A DNA stretch of 64,000 nt, from NCBI RefSeq assembly GCF_019733395.1, contig NZ_JAIHOO010000001.1, forward strand, positions 1,178,001 to 1,242,000. Reading direction: 5' to 3'. Shown here one piece after another: positions 7,715-16,086 of this stretch; within the stretch, counting starts at the first letter, position 1; every line of letters starts with the position of its first letter. The DNA comes from Lysobacter sp. BMK333-48F3. GTDB taxonomy: Bacteria > Pseudomonadota > Gammaproteobacteria > Xanthomonadales > Xanthomonadaceae. Below the pieces are notes generated by a model that was not told where the DNA came from, made no database searches, and worked only from the letters and a program-made list of their open reading frames with translations. Made by a program: the position numbers and the translations under genes.

Positions 7715-9190
7715 ATGAGCGCAAGCGCAGGTTCCGCCCACGGCCATGGCGATCTCAGCCATTGCGAGAACTGTCACGCCGAATTGCACGGCGAGTTCTG
7801 TCACGCCTGCGGGCAGTCGGTGCACAACCCGATCCGTCACGTCGGCCACGCCCTGGAAGAGGTGTTCGAGTCGTTCTGGCACCTGGACGGGCGCATTTTC
7901 CGCACCTTGCGCGATCTGCTGTCCCCGGGCCGGGCCGCGGCCAACTACATCCGCGGCCACCGCATGCGCTACGTGCCGCCGCTGCGGCTGTTCGTGGTGC
8001 TGTCGGTGCTGACCTTCTTCGTCGCCAAGTTCGCGATCCACTTCGACGATAACCAGCGCCTGATCAGCTTCAACGACGTCCAGGGCCCTACCGTGCGCCT
8101 GGGCAACACCAAGAAGCAGTTCCGCGAGGCCGACTCGGTGCTCGAGGTCGAGGCCTTGCGCACGCGCATGGTCAAGGAGCTGGAACTGGCCCGGCAGTCG
8201 GTGCCGGAGGCGGCGCGCAGCCCGATCCAGAAATCGATCGAGGGCGTGCAGCGCCAGGCCGACAAGCGCATCGAAGCGCTGCGCGCGCTGCAGAGGCTCG
8301 ACGACGCCGAGGTCGCCAAACAAAAAGCCCAGGGCCAGCGCGAAGGCGGCGCCGCGGCCGCCGGCTCGGTGCAGGCGGCCGAAACCATGGGCGCAGTCGA
8401 GCAATGGCGCAACCGCCAGATCGCGCCCCTGCAGGCGCAGCTGAGCAAGCTCGCGCCGGCCTCGCCGCAGGCCTTCGAACTGGCCAAGCAGATCCGCCGG
8501 ACCAACGCCGAAGCCGGTTGCCGCGTCGCCGCCCTGCAGCAGGCGCATGCGGAAGTCAGCGAAGGCCGGGCGGCGCGCAAGTCCGACCGCGACCGCTACG
8601 GCGATGCCGACTGCGACGACATCCACGATCCGCTGAGCTTCAACGGCAAGCCCTGGGACGCGCAGACCAACCCGCTGGTGTCGCCTTACCTGCCCAAGTT
8701 CGCCAACGACTGGCTCAACCGCCAGGTCGGCATCGGCCAGACCAACATCAGCCGGCTCAGCAAGGAGCCGTGGCGCTACATGAACACCCTGATCGGCGCG
8801 ATTCCGTCGGCGCTGTTCCTGATGGTGCCGATGTTCGCGCTGCTGCTGAAGCTGGCCTACCTGGGTTCGGGCCGCGGCTATCTCGAGCATCTGGTGGTCG
8901 CGCTGTACAGCCACGCCTACCTGTGCCTGGTGTTCCTGGCGATGTTCCTGCTGACCCTGCTGGGCGGCGCGATCGCGCCGCACTGGCCCGCGTTCGGCAT
9001 CGTCGGCGGCACCGCGATCGGCCTGCTCTGGCTGTGGATGCCGATCTACCTGCTGATCATGCAAAAGCGCGTGTACGGCAACGGCTGGCTGCTGACCCTG
9101 GTGCGCTACAGCGTGATCGGTTCGCTGTACTTCGTGATGCTGAGCATCGCCGCCGTCGCCCTGGCGGTGACCACGATCGTGCGGATGTGA
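7715..9190 (+). CDS. DUF3667-type membrane protein with a zinc-ribbon start
   Basis: A 491-residue protein. Near its N-terminus HCENCHAELHGEFCHACGQ gives two CxxC pairs, a likely zinc ribbon, followed by a helical stretch with FWHLDGRIFRTLRDLLSPGRAAANYIRGHR and a membrane segment RLFVVLSVLTFFVAKFAI, all hallmarks of the DUF3667 family. A long charged, helix-rich loop in the middle (roughly residues 120-330, with many Arg/Glu/Gln) is unusual and probably periplasmic. Four more membrane segments close the protein. The start MSASAGSAHGHG was preferred to a GTG ten codons upstream; neither has a convincing ribosome site. Function unknown. Confidence 0.8.
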   Translation: MSASAGSAHGHGDLSHCENCHAELHGEFCHACGQSVHNPIRHVGHALEEVFESFWHLDGRIFRTLRDLLSPGRAAANYIRGHRMRYVPPLRLFVVLSVLTFFVAKFAIHFDDNQRLISFNDVQGPTVRLGNTKKQFREADSVLEVEALRTRMVKELELARQSVPEAARSPIQKSIEGVQRQADKRIEALRALQRLDDAEVAKQKAQGQREGGAAAAGSVQAAETMGAVEQWRNRQIAPLQAQLSKLAPASPQAFELAKQIRRTNAEAGCRVAALQQAHAEVSEGRAARKSDRDRYGDADCDDIHDPLSFNGKPWDAQTNPLVSPYLPKFANDWLNRQVGIGQTNISRLSKEPWRYMNTLIGAIPSALFLMVPMFALLLKLAYLGSGRGYLEHLVVALYSHAYLCLVFLAMFLLTLLGGAIAPHWPAFGIVGGTAIGLLWLWMPIYLLIMQKRVYGNGWLLTLVRYSVIGSLYFVMLSIAAVALAVTTIVRM

Positions 9191-9207
9191 GCGCGGACCG
9201 AACCGCC

Positions 9208-9531
9208 ATGAGCGCGAACCAGGCCGAGGTCGTGTACGAAGTCTCGCTCGAGGTCGATGCGGCGATCGAAGCCGAGTACCTGGCCTGGCTGCGCGCGCAC
9301 ATCGACGAGATCTGCGCCCTGCCGGGGTTTCTCGGCGCGCAATGGTTGCGGGTCGAGGAGCCGGCCGCCGCCGCGGGCCGCTTCGGCCTGTGCGTGCAGT
9401 ACCGCCTGCGCGATCGCGCCGCGCTCGAGGACTACCTGCGCGAGCACGCGCCGCGCCTGCGCGCGGACGGCGTCGCCCGCTTCGGCGGACGCTTCCAGGC
9501 CAGCCGGCGGATTTTGCAGCCGCTGGCTTGA
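9208..9531 (+). CDS. DUF4286-type small protein
   Basis: The 107-residue product reads VVYEVSLEVDAAIEAEYLAWLRAHIDEICALPGF and later RLRDRAALEDYLREHAPRLRADG, the pattern of the DUF4286 family (a ferredoxin-like fold related to dimeric alpha-beta barrel proteins). It starts 17 bases after the DUF3667 stop and is likely co-transcribed. The function is not known. Confidence 0.75.
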   Translation: MSANQAEVVYEVSLEVDAAIEAEYLAWLRAHIDEICALPGFLGAQWLRVEEPAAAAGRFGLCVQYRLRDRAALEDYLREHAPRLRADGVARFGGRFQASRRILQPLA

Positions 9532-9544
9532 ACCCGGACCGCGC

Positions 9545-9859
9545 TCAGGCCGCCGGCTTGCGCGCGGCCACGCCGCCGACCCGGTAGTGGCGCATCTCTT
9601 CGATCGCGCCGATGTAGCCGCGGATCGCGGCCAGGAAGTCGGCGAAGCCGGCGCTCTTGCGGAAGCCTTGCAGGTGGCCGTCGACGCTGTCCCATTCGAT
9701 CCGCAGCAGGTAGCACGCGGGTTCGTCGACGCAACGCGACAGCTCGTAGGCCAGGCAGTGCGGCGAGGCGTCCAGCACCTGCGCGGCGCGCGCATAGTCG
9801 CGCTCGAACGCCTCGCCGGCGTCGGCCGGCAGGCGGTAACGGATGTACTCGACGATCAT
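9545..9859 (-). CDS. Antibiotic-biosynthesis-monooxygenase (ABM) fold protein
   Basis: A 104-residue protein with the dimeric alpha-beta barrel pattern of ABM-domain proteins: MIVEYIRYRLPADAGEAFERDY, then LAYELSRCVDEPACYLLRIEWDS and a helix LQGFRKSAGFADFLAAI. Members include cofactor-free monooxygenases and heme-degrading enzymes, but many are uncharacterised. No heme-ligand His can be assigned with confidence. It is convergent with the preceding DUF4286 gene, 13 bases away. Confidence 0.75.
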   Translation of the reverse strand: MIVEYIRYRLPADAGEAFERDYARAAQVLDASPHCLAYELSRCVDEPACYLLRIEWDSVDGHLQGFRKSAGFADFLAAIRGYIGAIEEMRHYRVGGVAARKPAA

Positions 9860-9953
9860 GCGCGAAGCCCGGTGGCCGACGGAGCGCCGACTCTAGCCCG
9901 CGGCCGCGACGAGGGCCGTCGCAGTCTGTAGCGGCGCCGACCCGGTCACGGTT

Positions 9954-10604
9954 TCAGCGCTGCAGGGCGTCCTGCAGCCAGGCGCCGCGGCTGGCCGCCG
10001 GCGCCGCCAGCAGCTCGCCGCGCAACCTGGCGCGTTCCTGCGGCGGAGTGCGCTGGACCAGCACCGCCAGATCCTTGCGCTGCTGCGCGCTCAGGCCGTG
10101 CAGCGCGGCCAGCAAGGCGGCGTGCTGCGGCGCCGGCAGCTGCGCCAGCAGCGGCTGCAGCGCGGGATAGTCGGCGCCCAGTTGCGGGCCGAGCAGCCAA
10201 CCGTGGCGTTCGCTGCCGTCGAGCGCGTCGAAACGGGCGCGCAGCGCCTGCTGTTGCTCCGGCGGCAGCGCGGCGTAGCGCGCCGCGGCGGCCTGGACCT
10301 CGGCCCGGTCGCCGGCGCTCAGGTTCTGCCAGGCCCGGTAACGCTCGCGCACCGCGCCGCGTTCGCCGGCCGGGCGTTGCTCCCATTGCGCCGCGCGCTG
10401 GCCGAACTGGCGCCGCTCGCTCTCGTTCCAGCTGTCCCAGCGCGCGCCCTGCGCCTGCAGGCGGGCGCGGGCCTCGGCCGGCAACCGCGACAGGGTCTGT
10501 TCCAGATCCGGCGGCAAGGCCGCGGCGGCGCCGGCCAGGGCGATGACGACCAGGCCCAAGGCGGCCCGCGCCGGCCAGCGGCGGGTGCTGCGGTCACGGC
10601 GCAT
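9954..10604 (-). CDS. DUF3106 protein
   Basis: The 216-residue protein starts with a signal-anchor (ALGLVVIALAGAAAALP). It carries the DUF3106 pattern of WDSWNESERRQFGQRAAQWEQRP and RYRAWQNLSAGDRAEVQAAAARYAALPPEQQQ, repeated helices with W and Leu-Ser-Pro-type turns. It is probably periplasmic. Its ATG overlaps the stop of the upstream sigma-like gene by 11 bases, so the two are translationally coupled. DUF3106 proteins commonly follow a sigma factor and a DUF3619 gene, as here. The role is unknown. Confidence 0.8.
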   Translation of the reverse strand: MRRDRSTRRWPARAALGLVVIALAGAAAALPPDLEQTLSRLPAEARARLQAQGARWDSWNESERRQFGQRAAQWEQRPAGERGAVRERYRAWQNLSAGDRAEVQAAAARYAALPPEQQQALRARFDALDGSERHGWLLGPQLGADYPALQPLLAQLPAPQHAALLAALHGLSAQQRKDLAVLVQRTPPQERARLRGELLAAPAASRGAWLQDALQR

Positions 10605-11631
10605 CGGCGCTCTCCAGGTCCTGGGTTTCGCTGCCGGTGGCGGGCGCCGCCGGCGTCGACGACGGGTCGACGGCGGCCGGGTCGGACGACGGCTCGGCCG
10701 GCACGATCCGGCCGGCGTCCAGCGCCGCCAGCCAGCTGTGGAAGGCCAGATCCGCCGCGGCGGCTTCGCCGGCCGGGTCGGCGATCAGTTCGAAATCGCG
10801 GTGGGCGATCAGCCCGGATTCGCGCTGGTAGCGTTCGGCCGGAGCCGAGGCGGCGGGCAGCGGCTCGATCTCGATCCGGTCCGACCCGGCCAGCCAGCGT
10901 CCGGCCGGGCCCTCGCTCCAGAAGGTCGCCGCGAACGCCAGCGCGCAGGCGGCCAGGCCGCTCCACAGCAGCGGCATCAGCCAGCGCGGGCGGGCCGGCG
11001 CGGCAGCGGCGGCGCGGCGTCCGGCCGGGGCGGTCGCGGCCGGCTCGCCGCCCAGCGCCGTCTCGCGCGCCTGGCTCAGCCGTTGCAGGCGCTCCGCCGG
11101 CAAGGTCTTGATCCGGCGGTGGACCTGTTCGCGCAGCTGCTGCCAGGCCACCGGGTCGGCGCGGCCGTCGGCATGGCGCGGCAGGGCGCGCTGCAGGGCC
11201 AGGCGATAGCTAGGCGCAGCCACGCCCAGCGCCGCCGCGGCCTCGTTCTCGTCCAGCCCGGCGGCCAGGCGCAGCAGCAGCGCCGCGCGCGGCCCGCTGC
11301 CGAGCTCGGCCAGCCGGTCGGTGGCTTCGAGCGCGATCGCCACCGGGGTGCGGTGGCGCAGGCCCGGCTGGGTCAGCAGCAGCGACCAGAACCGGCTCGG
11401 CCATTCGCCCAGCGCCGCTTGTGCGGCGATCGGGCGGAACTGGGCCATCGCCGCGGCCAGCGCGGCGTCGCCGGCAGCGGCATCGCCGGCCTGCAACTCG
11501 GCCAGTACCGCGCCGCGCCGTTCGACGCCGCGCAGGAAGGCGGACAGGGCGGCCGGCGGGCCGGAACGCGGGCCCGAACCGGGGCCGGCGGCGGTCGCGG
11601 CGGGGGCCGCGGCGGGGGACTTCGAACTCAT
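10594..11631 (-). CDS. Sigma-70-region-4-like protein fused to a DUF3619-like membrane domain
   Basis: The 345-residue product has three parts. About residues 60-170 contain ALLLRLAAGLDENEAAAALG followed by VAAPSYRLALQRALP, a sigma region-4-like helix-turn-helix. Next is a helical section (QQLREQVHRRIKTLPAERL) that resembles the start of DUF3619 proteins. A single membrane segment (PLLWSGLAACALAFAATFW, about 235-255) then precedes a periplasmic tail ending in an AFHSWLAALDAG motif. No sigma region 2 is visible, so it may not be a working sigma factor. The start MSSKSPAAAP is a choice among upstream in-frame codons. It is coupled to the DUF3106 gene. Confidence 0.6.
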   Translation of the reverse strand: MSSKSPAAAPAATAAGPGSGPRSGPPAALSAFLRGVERRGAVLAELQAGDAAAGDAALAAAMAQFRPIAAQAALGEWPSRFWSLLLTQPGLRHRTPVAIALEATDRLAELGSGPRAALLLRLAAGLDENEAAAALGVAAPSYRLALQRALPRHADGRADPVAWQQLREQVHRRIKTLPAERLQRLSQARETALGGEPAATAPAGRRAAAAAPARPRWLMPLLWSGLAACALAFAATFWSEGPAGRWLAGSDRIEIEPLPAASAPAERYQRESGLIAHRDFELIADPAGEAAAADLAFHSWLAALDAGRIVPAEPSSDPAAVDPSSTPAAPATGSETQDLESADAP

Positions 11632-11937
11632 CGGAACGGCTTCACCATACGCCGCATCATAGCGAGGCAGGGCGCGCACAAAACGCTTGACAAGCGCCCG
11701 ATCCGGCGCCGCGCAAAGCCCGGCGCGGCTCGCGGCCCAAATGCGGTTGTGCACAGCAGTAATGGAATCGTCACGAAGCCACACTTTGCCCGGTACGGAA
11801 CCCGCATTACAGCGATGTTTCACACCTAAGCCGATGATTCCAAAGAAAATAACCGCTGTGGCTATTTTTTCACCAACCTAACCCTTCCCTGTATTTGCAT
11901 GCACTCGAAGACCCCCGCGGGCCCGCCATGCACAGAT

Positions 11938-11960
11938 TTATCCACAGACCGTGTGGATAA
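11938..11960. promoter_or_regulatory. Two inverted perfect DnaA boxes
   Basis: TTATCCACA at 11938-11946 and its exact reverse complement TGTGGATAA at 11952-11960 face each other across five bases. Both match the strict DnaA-box consensus. The pair is about 115 bases upstream of the priA start. Confidence 0.7.
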
Positions 11961-11990
11961 GGGAAAAACCCCTTGGCACACCATCACTTG

Positions 11991-12006
11991 CGTGATTTTT
12001 GTCACG
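11991..12006. promoter_or_regulatory. Clp/CRP-like operator upstream of priA
   Basis: CGTGA, six bases, TCACG matches the core GTGA-N6-TCAC of CRP-family sites; the outer bases are C/G instead of T/A. Clp is the CRP-like global regulator of Xanthomonadaceae. It lies 68 bases before the priA ATG. Confidence 0.5.
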
Positions 12007-12074
12007 TAACCGGGAGCAATGGTCCGCAACTGCTTCGCCTGCCGCCGGCGCGGCGCTGTCGCTAGACTGGGCCG

Positions 12075-14321
12075 ATGCCCGAAGCCCCGTTTCCGCCGCC
12101 GCAGACCGTCTGGCGCGTCGCCCTGCCCCTGCCGTTGCCGCGCCTGTTCGACTACCTGCCGCCGGCCGGCGAGACCGGACCGGACGCGATCGGCTGCCGG
12201 GTGCAGGTGCCGTTCGGGCGGCGCGAACTGGTCGGGGTGGTCGCCGAGGTCGGCGCGCCCGAGTTCGACGGCGACGGCGCGGCGCTCAAGACCGCGCTGG
12301 CCCGGCTCGACCCGGCGCCGCTGCTGCAGGGCGAACTGCTCGAGTCGCTGCGCTGGCTGGCGCGCTACACCCACGCCCCGCTGGGCGAGGTCCTGGCCAC
12401 CGCCCTGCCCGGGCCGCTGCGCCACGGCGAGCCGCTGCCGGACACCCACGCCTGGGCCTGGTGCGCGACCGAGGCCGGGGCCGCCGAGCGCGAGCGGCTG
12501 CGCGCCGGCAAGCCGCGCCGGCTGGCCGATCTGCTGCACGATCACGGCACGCTCGACGAAGATCGCCTCGACAACCTGTTCGACGGCTGGCGCGAGGCGG
12601 CCCGCAGCCTGGCCAAGCGCGGTCATGCCGAGCGCATCGCGGTGCCGGCCCTGGCGCAGGCGCCGCAGCCGCAGCCGGGCCCGGCGCTCAACGACGAACA
12701 ACAGGCCGCGGTCGACGCGGTGCTGGCCGCCGAGGGCTTCAACGCCCTGCTCCTGGACGGCGTCACCGGCAGCGGCAAGACCGAGGTCTACCTGCACGCC
12801 ATCGCCGACTGCCTGGCGCGCGGCAAGCAGGCCCTGGTGCTGGTGCCGGAGATCGGCCTGACCCCGCAGACCCTGGCGCGCTTCCGCGCCCGCCTCGGCG
12901 TGCCGGTGCACGCCCTGCATTCCGGGCTCGGCGACGGCGAACGCGCCCGCACCTGGGCCGCGTTCGCGCGCGGCGAGGCGCGGGTCGCGGTCGGCACCCG
13001 TTCGGCGGTGTTCCTGCCCCTGTCCGAGCCGGGCCTGATCGTGATCGACGAGGAACACGACGCCAGCTTCAAGCAGCAGGACGGGATCCGTTACCACGCC
13101 CGCGACTTCGCCCTGGTCCGGGCCAAGGCCCTGGACGTGCCGGTGCTGCTCGGCAGCGCGACCCCGTCGCTGGAGTCGCTGCGCAACGCCCAGGCCGGCC
13201 GCTACGGCCATCTGCGCCTGCAGCGCCGCGCCGGCCAGGCGCAGGCGCCGCGGGTGCGGGTGGTCGACGTGCGCAAGCGCCCGCTCGAAGCCGGCCTGTC
13301 GCCGGAGCTGTTCGAACGCGTCCACGCCGAGCTGCGCGCCGGCGGCCAGGTGCTGGTGTTCAAGAACCGCCGCGGCTATGCGCCGGTGCTGCTGTGCCAC
13401 GACTGCGGCTGGAGCGCGCACTGCCCGCGCTGCAGCACCCCGCTCAAGGGCACGCCGATGACCGTGCACGGCGGCGGCCGGCGCCTGCAATGCCACCACT
13501 GCGGCACCCGCCGGCCGGCGCCCGACGCCTGCCCCGACTGCGGCGGCCTGGCCCTGCAGTCGCAGGGCGCCGGCACCGAACGGATCGAGGAATCGCTGGC
13601 CGCGCGCCTGTCCGACTTTCCGGTGCTGCGCATCGACCGCGGCAGCACCCAGAAGCGCGACGCGCTGGAAAAACTGCTGGCGCAGTTCGGCACCGCGCCG
13701 GGCGTGCTGGTCGGCACCCAGATGCTGGCCAAGGGCCACGACTTGCCCAACCTGACCCTGGTCGCGGTGGTCGGCATCGACGAAGGCTTGTTCAGCGCCG
13801 ACTTCCGCGCCCCGGAAAAACTCGCCCAGTTGCTGATCCAGGTGGCCGGCCGCGCCGGCCGCGCGAACAAGCCCGGCGAAGTGCTGCTGCAGACCCACCA
13901 CCCCGACCATCCGCTGCTGCACACGCTGTTGTCGGGCGGCTATGCCGCTTTCGCCGAGACCGAGCTGGCCCAGCGCGAGGCCGCCGAGTTCCCGCCGTTC
14001 GCGCACATGGCGCTGATCCGCGCCGAAGCGCAGCAGGTCGAACTGGCCAATGCGTTCCTGGCGATGGCGCGGCGCGAACTCGAGCGCGCCGCCGCCGCGC
14101 GCCGCGGCGACGGCGACGCGCGCGCGCTGGAGATCAGCGGCCCGGTGCCGGCGCCGATGCCGCGCCGCGCCGGCTACTTGCGCGCGCAGCTGATCCTGTC
14201 GGCGCCGCAGCGGCGCAGCCTGCACGCCGCGCTCGACGCGGCGCTGCCGGCGATCCACGCCGCGCCGGAAACGCGCAAGGTGCGCTGGTCGCTGGACGTG
14301 GATCCGGCCGACCTGTACTGA
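12075..14321 (+). CDS. priA: Primosomal protein N' (replication-restart helicase PriA)
   Basis: A 748-residue superfamily 2 DNA helicase that reloads the replisome at stalled forks. The N-terminal DNA-binding domain begins VWRVALPLPLPRLFDYLPP. Walker A is GVTGSGKTEVYL, Walker B is VIDEEHDASFKQQ, and motif III is LLGSATPSLESL. The zinc-binding Cys pairs occur in CHDCGWSAHCPRC and CHHCGTRRPAPDACPDCG, and the late helicase motifs are GTQMLAKGHDLPNL and QVAGRAGR. Length and motif order agree with the E. coli protein (732 residues). The 3' end is ten bases from the convergent VanW-fusion gene. DnaA and Clp-like sites upstream suggest unusual control. Confidence 0.97.
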   Translation: MPEAPFPPPQTVWRVALPLPLPRLFDYLPPAGETGPDAIGCRVQVPFGRRELVGVVAEVGAPEFDGDGAALKTALARLDPAPLLQGELLESLRWLARYTHAPLGEVLATALPGPLRHGEPLPDTHAWAWCATEAGAAERERLRAGKPRRLADLLHDHGTLDEDRLDNLFDGWREAARSLAKRGHAERIAVPALAQAPQPQPGPALNDEQQAAVDAVLAAEGFNALLLDGVTGSGKTEVYLHAIADCLARGKQALVLVPEIGLTPQTLARFRARLGVPVHALHSGLGDGERARTWAAFARGEARVAVGTRSAVFLPLSEPGLIVIDEEHDASFKQQDGIRYHARDFALVRAKALDVPVLLGSATPSLESLRNAQAGRYGHLRLQRRAGQAQAPRVRVVDVRKRPLEAGLSPELFERVHAELRAGGQVLVFKNRRGYAPVLLCHDCGWSAHCPRCSTPLKGTPMTVHGGGRRLQCHHCGTRRPAPDACPDCGGLALQSQGAGTERIEESLAARLSDFPVLRIDRGSTQKRDALEKLLAQFGTAPGVLVGTQMLAKGHDLPNLTLVAVVGIDEGLFSADFRAPEKLAQLLIQVAGRAGRANKPGEVLLQTHHPDHPLLHTLLSGGYAAFAETELAQREAAEFPPFAHMALIRAEAQQVELANAFLAMARRELERAAAARRGDGDARALEISGPVPAPMPRRAGYLRAQLILSAPQRRSLHAALDAALPAIHAAPETRKVRWSLDVDPADLY

Positions 14322-14331
14322 GCGGCGCCGC

Positions 14332-16038
14332 TCAGGCCAGGGCGTCGCGCACCGCGCTGCGCAGGCCGTCGACGTCGCCGGCCTCCACCCGCCGCCAGGG
14401 CAAGGCCTCGCCGAGCCCGCAGGCCGGCGTCGCGACCACCGGAATGCCGCTGGCGATCGCACTCAGCAAGGCCCGCGGCTGGTGTTCGACCCAGGCCGGC
14501 AAGACCACCGCATCGGCTTCGCTCAAGCCCTGCGCATAGCTGGCGACGCGGCGCAGGCGGGCGCGGCCGGGATCGAGGCCGCGCTCGCCGTCGCCCGGCG
14601 GCAGCAGGATCTCGACCTCGTCGCCGCGCAGCGCTTCGAGCAGTTCGTGGATGCCTTTGCGCGCCAGCGCCGAAGCGGCGAACAGCGCCCGCGGCGGCGC
14701 GCCGACCGCGCGCGGCAGGCGCTGCAACGCCGTCGGCAACGCCCAAGCCAGGGCGCTCGCGCGCGCGCCGGCCAGCTGCAGCACCTGCGCATGCGGACTC
14801 AGCCAGGCCTGCGCGCCGAGCAGGCCCTGCCACTCGTCTTCGATCAGCTGCGGATCGGCGCGGAAATCGCGCAGCGAAGCGCATTGCGGCCGGCGCCGCA
14901 CCGCGCGGTCGAGTTCGTCCTGCAAGGCCGCCATCGGCAATGCGGTCATCAGCACCGCATAACGGCGCCCGGCCAGTTCGCCGTCGCGCCACAGGAACGG
15001 CAGCAGACTCTGCGGCAGCACCAACTCGACGTCGCGCGCCTGCAGGCGCCGGGCCAGATCGCGCGCATGCCCCTGCAGCTGCGCCAGCCGCACCTGCGGC
15101 AAGGCCTGGCCGCGCCGGCGCCGATAGCGCCAGGCCAGCGACTGCGCCACGCGCCGGTGCGCGGCCTGCGCCGGCAGCGCCGCGCCGCCGGCGCCGAACA
15201 CGCGGTCGCCTTCGCCGCGCTGGTCCTGCAGATGTTGGCGGAACTCCGGCCAGGCCTCCTCGATCCACCAGGTCCGGCGCAGACCGCGCGCGGACGGCCC
15301 GGTATGACGATGGCATTCGGTCTGGCCGCAGCTGCCGCAATCGTTGACCACCGAGGTCGCGCGCCGCGGCGACGGCGCCAGCGGCAGGGCGGCCTGCATC
15401 TGCGCCCGGGCGCGGATGCGCAAGCGCAAGCGCTGCGCATCCATCGTCACTTCCAGGCGCCAGGCGAACGGCGCACGCAGGCGCAGGTCGAGGTAATTCC
15501 AGAACACGGTCGCGTCGCGGTCCTGCTCGGCCAGCGAACCCGGCAGGGTGCGCGAATGGCGGTGGCGTTCGACCACCTCCAGGCCGGCGCGCACCGCGCT
15601 GTCGTACAAGGCGTTGGACAACTGGCACAGGCCGCCGCCGATCGCCGGAATCACGCAGCCCTCGCGCAGCTCGCGGCCGCTGACGTAGCCGCGCGCGCGG
15701 GTCGCGCGGCCGACCTGCTTCCAGAAACCGAACACCGCCCCGGCCGGCACCTCGATGCCGTCGAGCCGGCGCAACGCCACGCGCAGGTTCTGCAGTTTGC
15801 CGGCGACCAGCAACGGGTCGGCCTCGTCGCGAGGCCACAGCGCGCCGTCGAACTCGGCCAACACCGGCGCGTCGCGCAACGCGGGCGAAGGCGCATGCGC
15901 GCGCGGGCGCTGCGGATCGCGCGCATCGCGCCAGAACCGGATCGTGCGCAGGCCCCAGGCCTTGCAGGCGAACAGCAAGGCCTGGCGGCGGGTCGGCAGG
16001 TCGCTGCGGGCGGGCGGCGGAAGCGTGACCGTGCTCAT
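14332..16038 (-). CDS. VanW-domain / glycosyltransferase-like fusion protein
   Basis: A 568-residue protein. The N-terminal third has the VanW pattern: KLQNLRVALRRLDGIEVPAG, AVFGFWKQVGRATRARGY, then IPAIGGGLCQLSNALYDSA and VVERHRHSRTLPGS. A Cys/His cluster follows (NDCGSCGQTECHRH, about residue 233), a possible metal site. The C-terminal half (about 300-568) resembles the donor-binding half of GT-B glycosyltransferases, with FAASALARKGIHELLEAL, LSEADAVVLPAWVEHQPRAL and SGIPVVATPACGLGEAL. No signal peptide or membrane span is seen, so it is probably cytoplasmic. VanW proteins have no settled function. The start MSTVTLPPP was taken as the first ATG after the upstream gene. Confidence 0.75.
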   Translation of the reverse strand: MSTVTLPPPARSDLPTRRQALLFACKAWGLRTIRFWRDARDPQRPRAHAPSPALRDAPVLAEFDGALWPRDEADPLLVAGKLQNLRVALRRLDGIEVPAGAVFGFWKQVGRATRARGYVSGRELREGCVIPAIGGGLCQLSNALYDSAVRAGLEVVERHRHSRTLPGSLAEQDRDATVFWNYLDLRLRAPFAWRLEVTMDAQRLRLRIRARAQMQAALPLAPSPRRATSVVNDCGSCGQTECHRHTGPSARGLRRTWWIEEAWPEFRQHLQDQRGEGDRVFGAGGAALPAQAAHRRVAQSLAWRYRRRRGQALPQVRLAQLQGHARDLARRLQARDVELVLPQSLLPFLWRDGELAGRRYAVLMTALPMAALQDELDRAVRRRPQCASLRDFRADPQLIEDEWQGLLGAQAWLSPHAQVLQLAGARASALAWALPTALQRLPRAVGAPPRALFAASALARKGIHELLEALRGDEVEILLPPGDGERGLDPGRARLRRVASYAQGLSEADAVVLPAWVEHQPRALLSAIASGIPVVATPACGLGEALPWRRVEAGDVDGLRSAVRDALA

Positions 16039-16086
16039 TTCGTCCTTGAAGAGGTGTCGATCCTGGGCGATGCCGTCCGGCGTCGC

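Larger units (their letters stand above)
11632..12074. promoter_or_regulatory. AT-richer control region between the sigma-like gene and priA
   Basis: A 443-base gap between divergently transcribed genes, visibly poorer in GC than its surroundings. It holds an imperfect hairpin at 11846-11870 (AAAATAACC against GGCTATTTT, one mismatch, followed by T), a pair of inverted DnaA boxes at 11938-11960 and a Clp-like site at 11991-12006. No clear -35/-10 pair was identified. Confidence 0.6.

Noticed and set aside
11938..11960. The DnaA boxes as a replication origin
   Set aside because: Only two boxes, no AT-rich unwinding element, and no dnaA, dnaN or gyrB nearby; a regulatory site is more likely.
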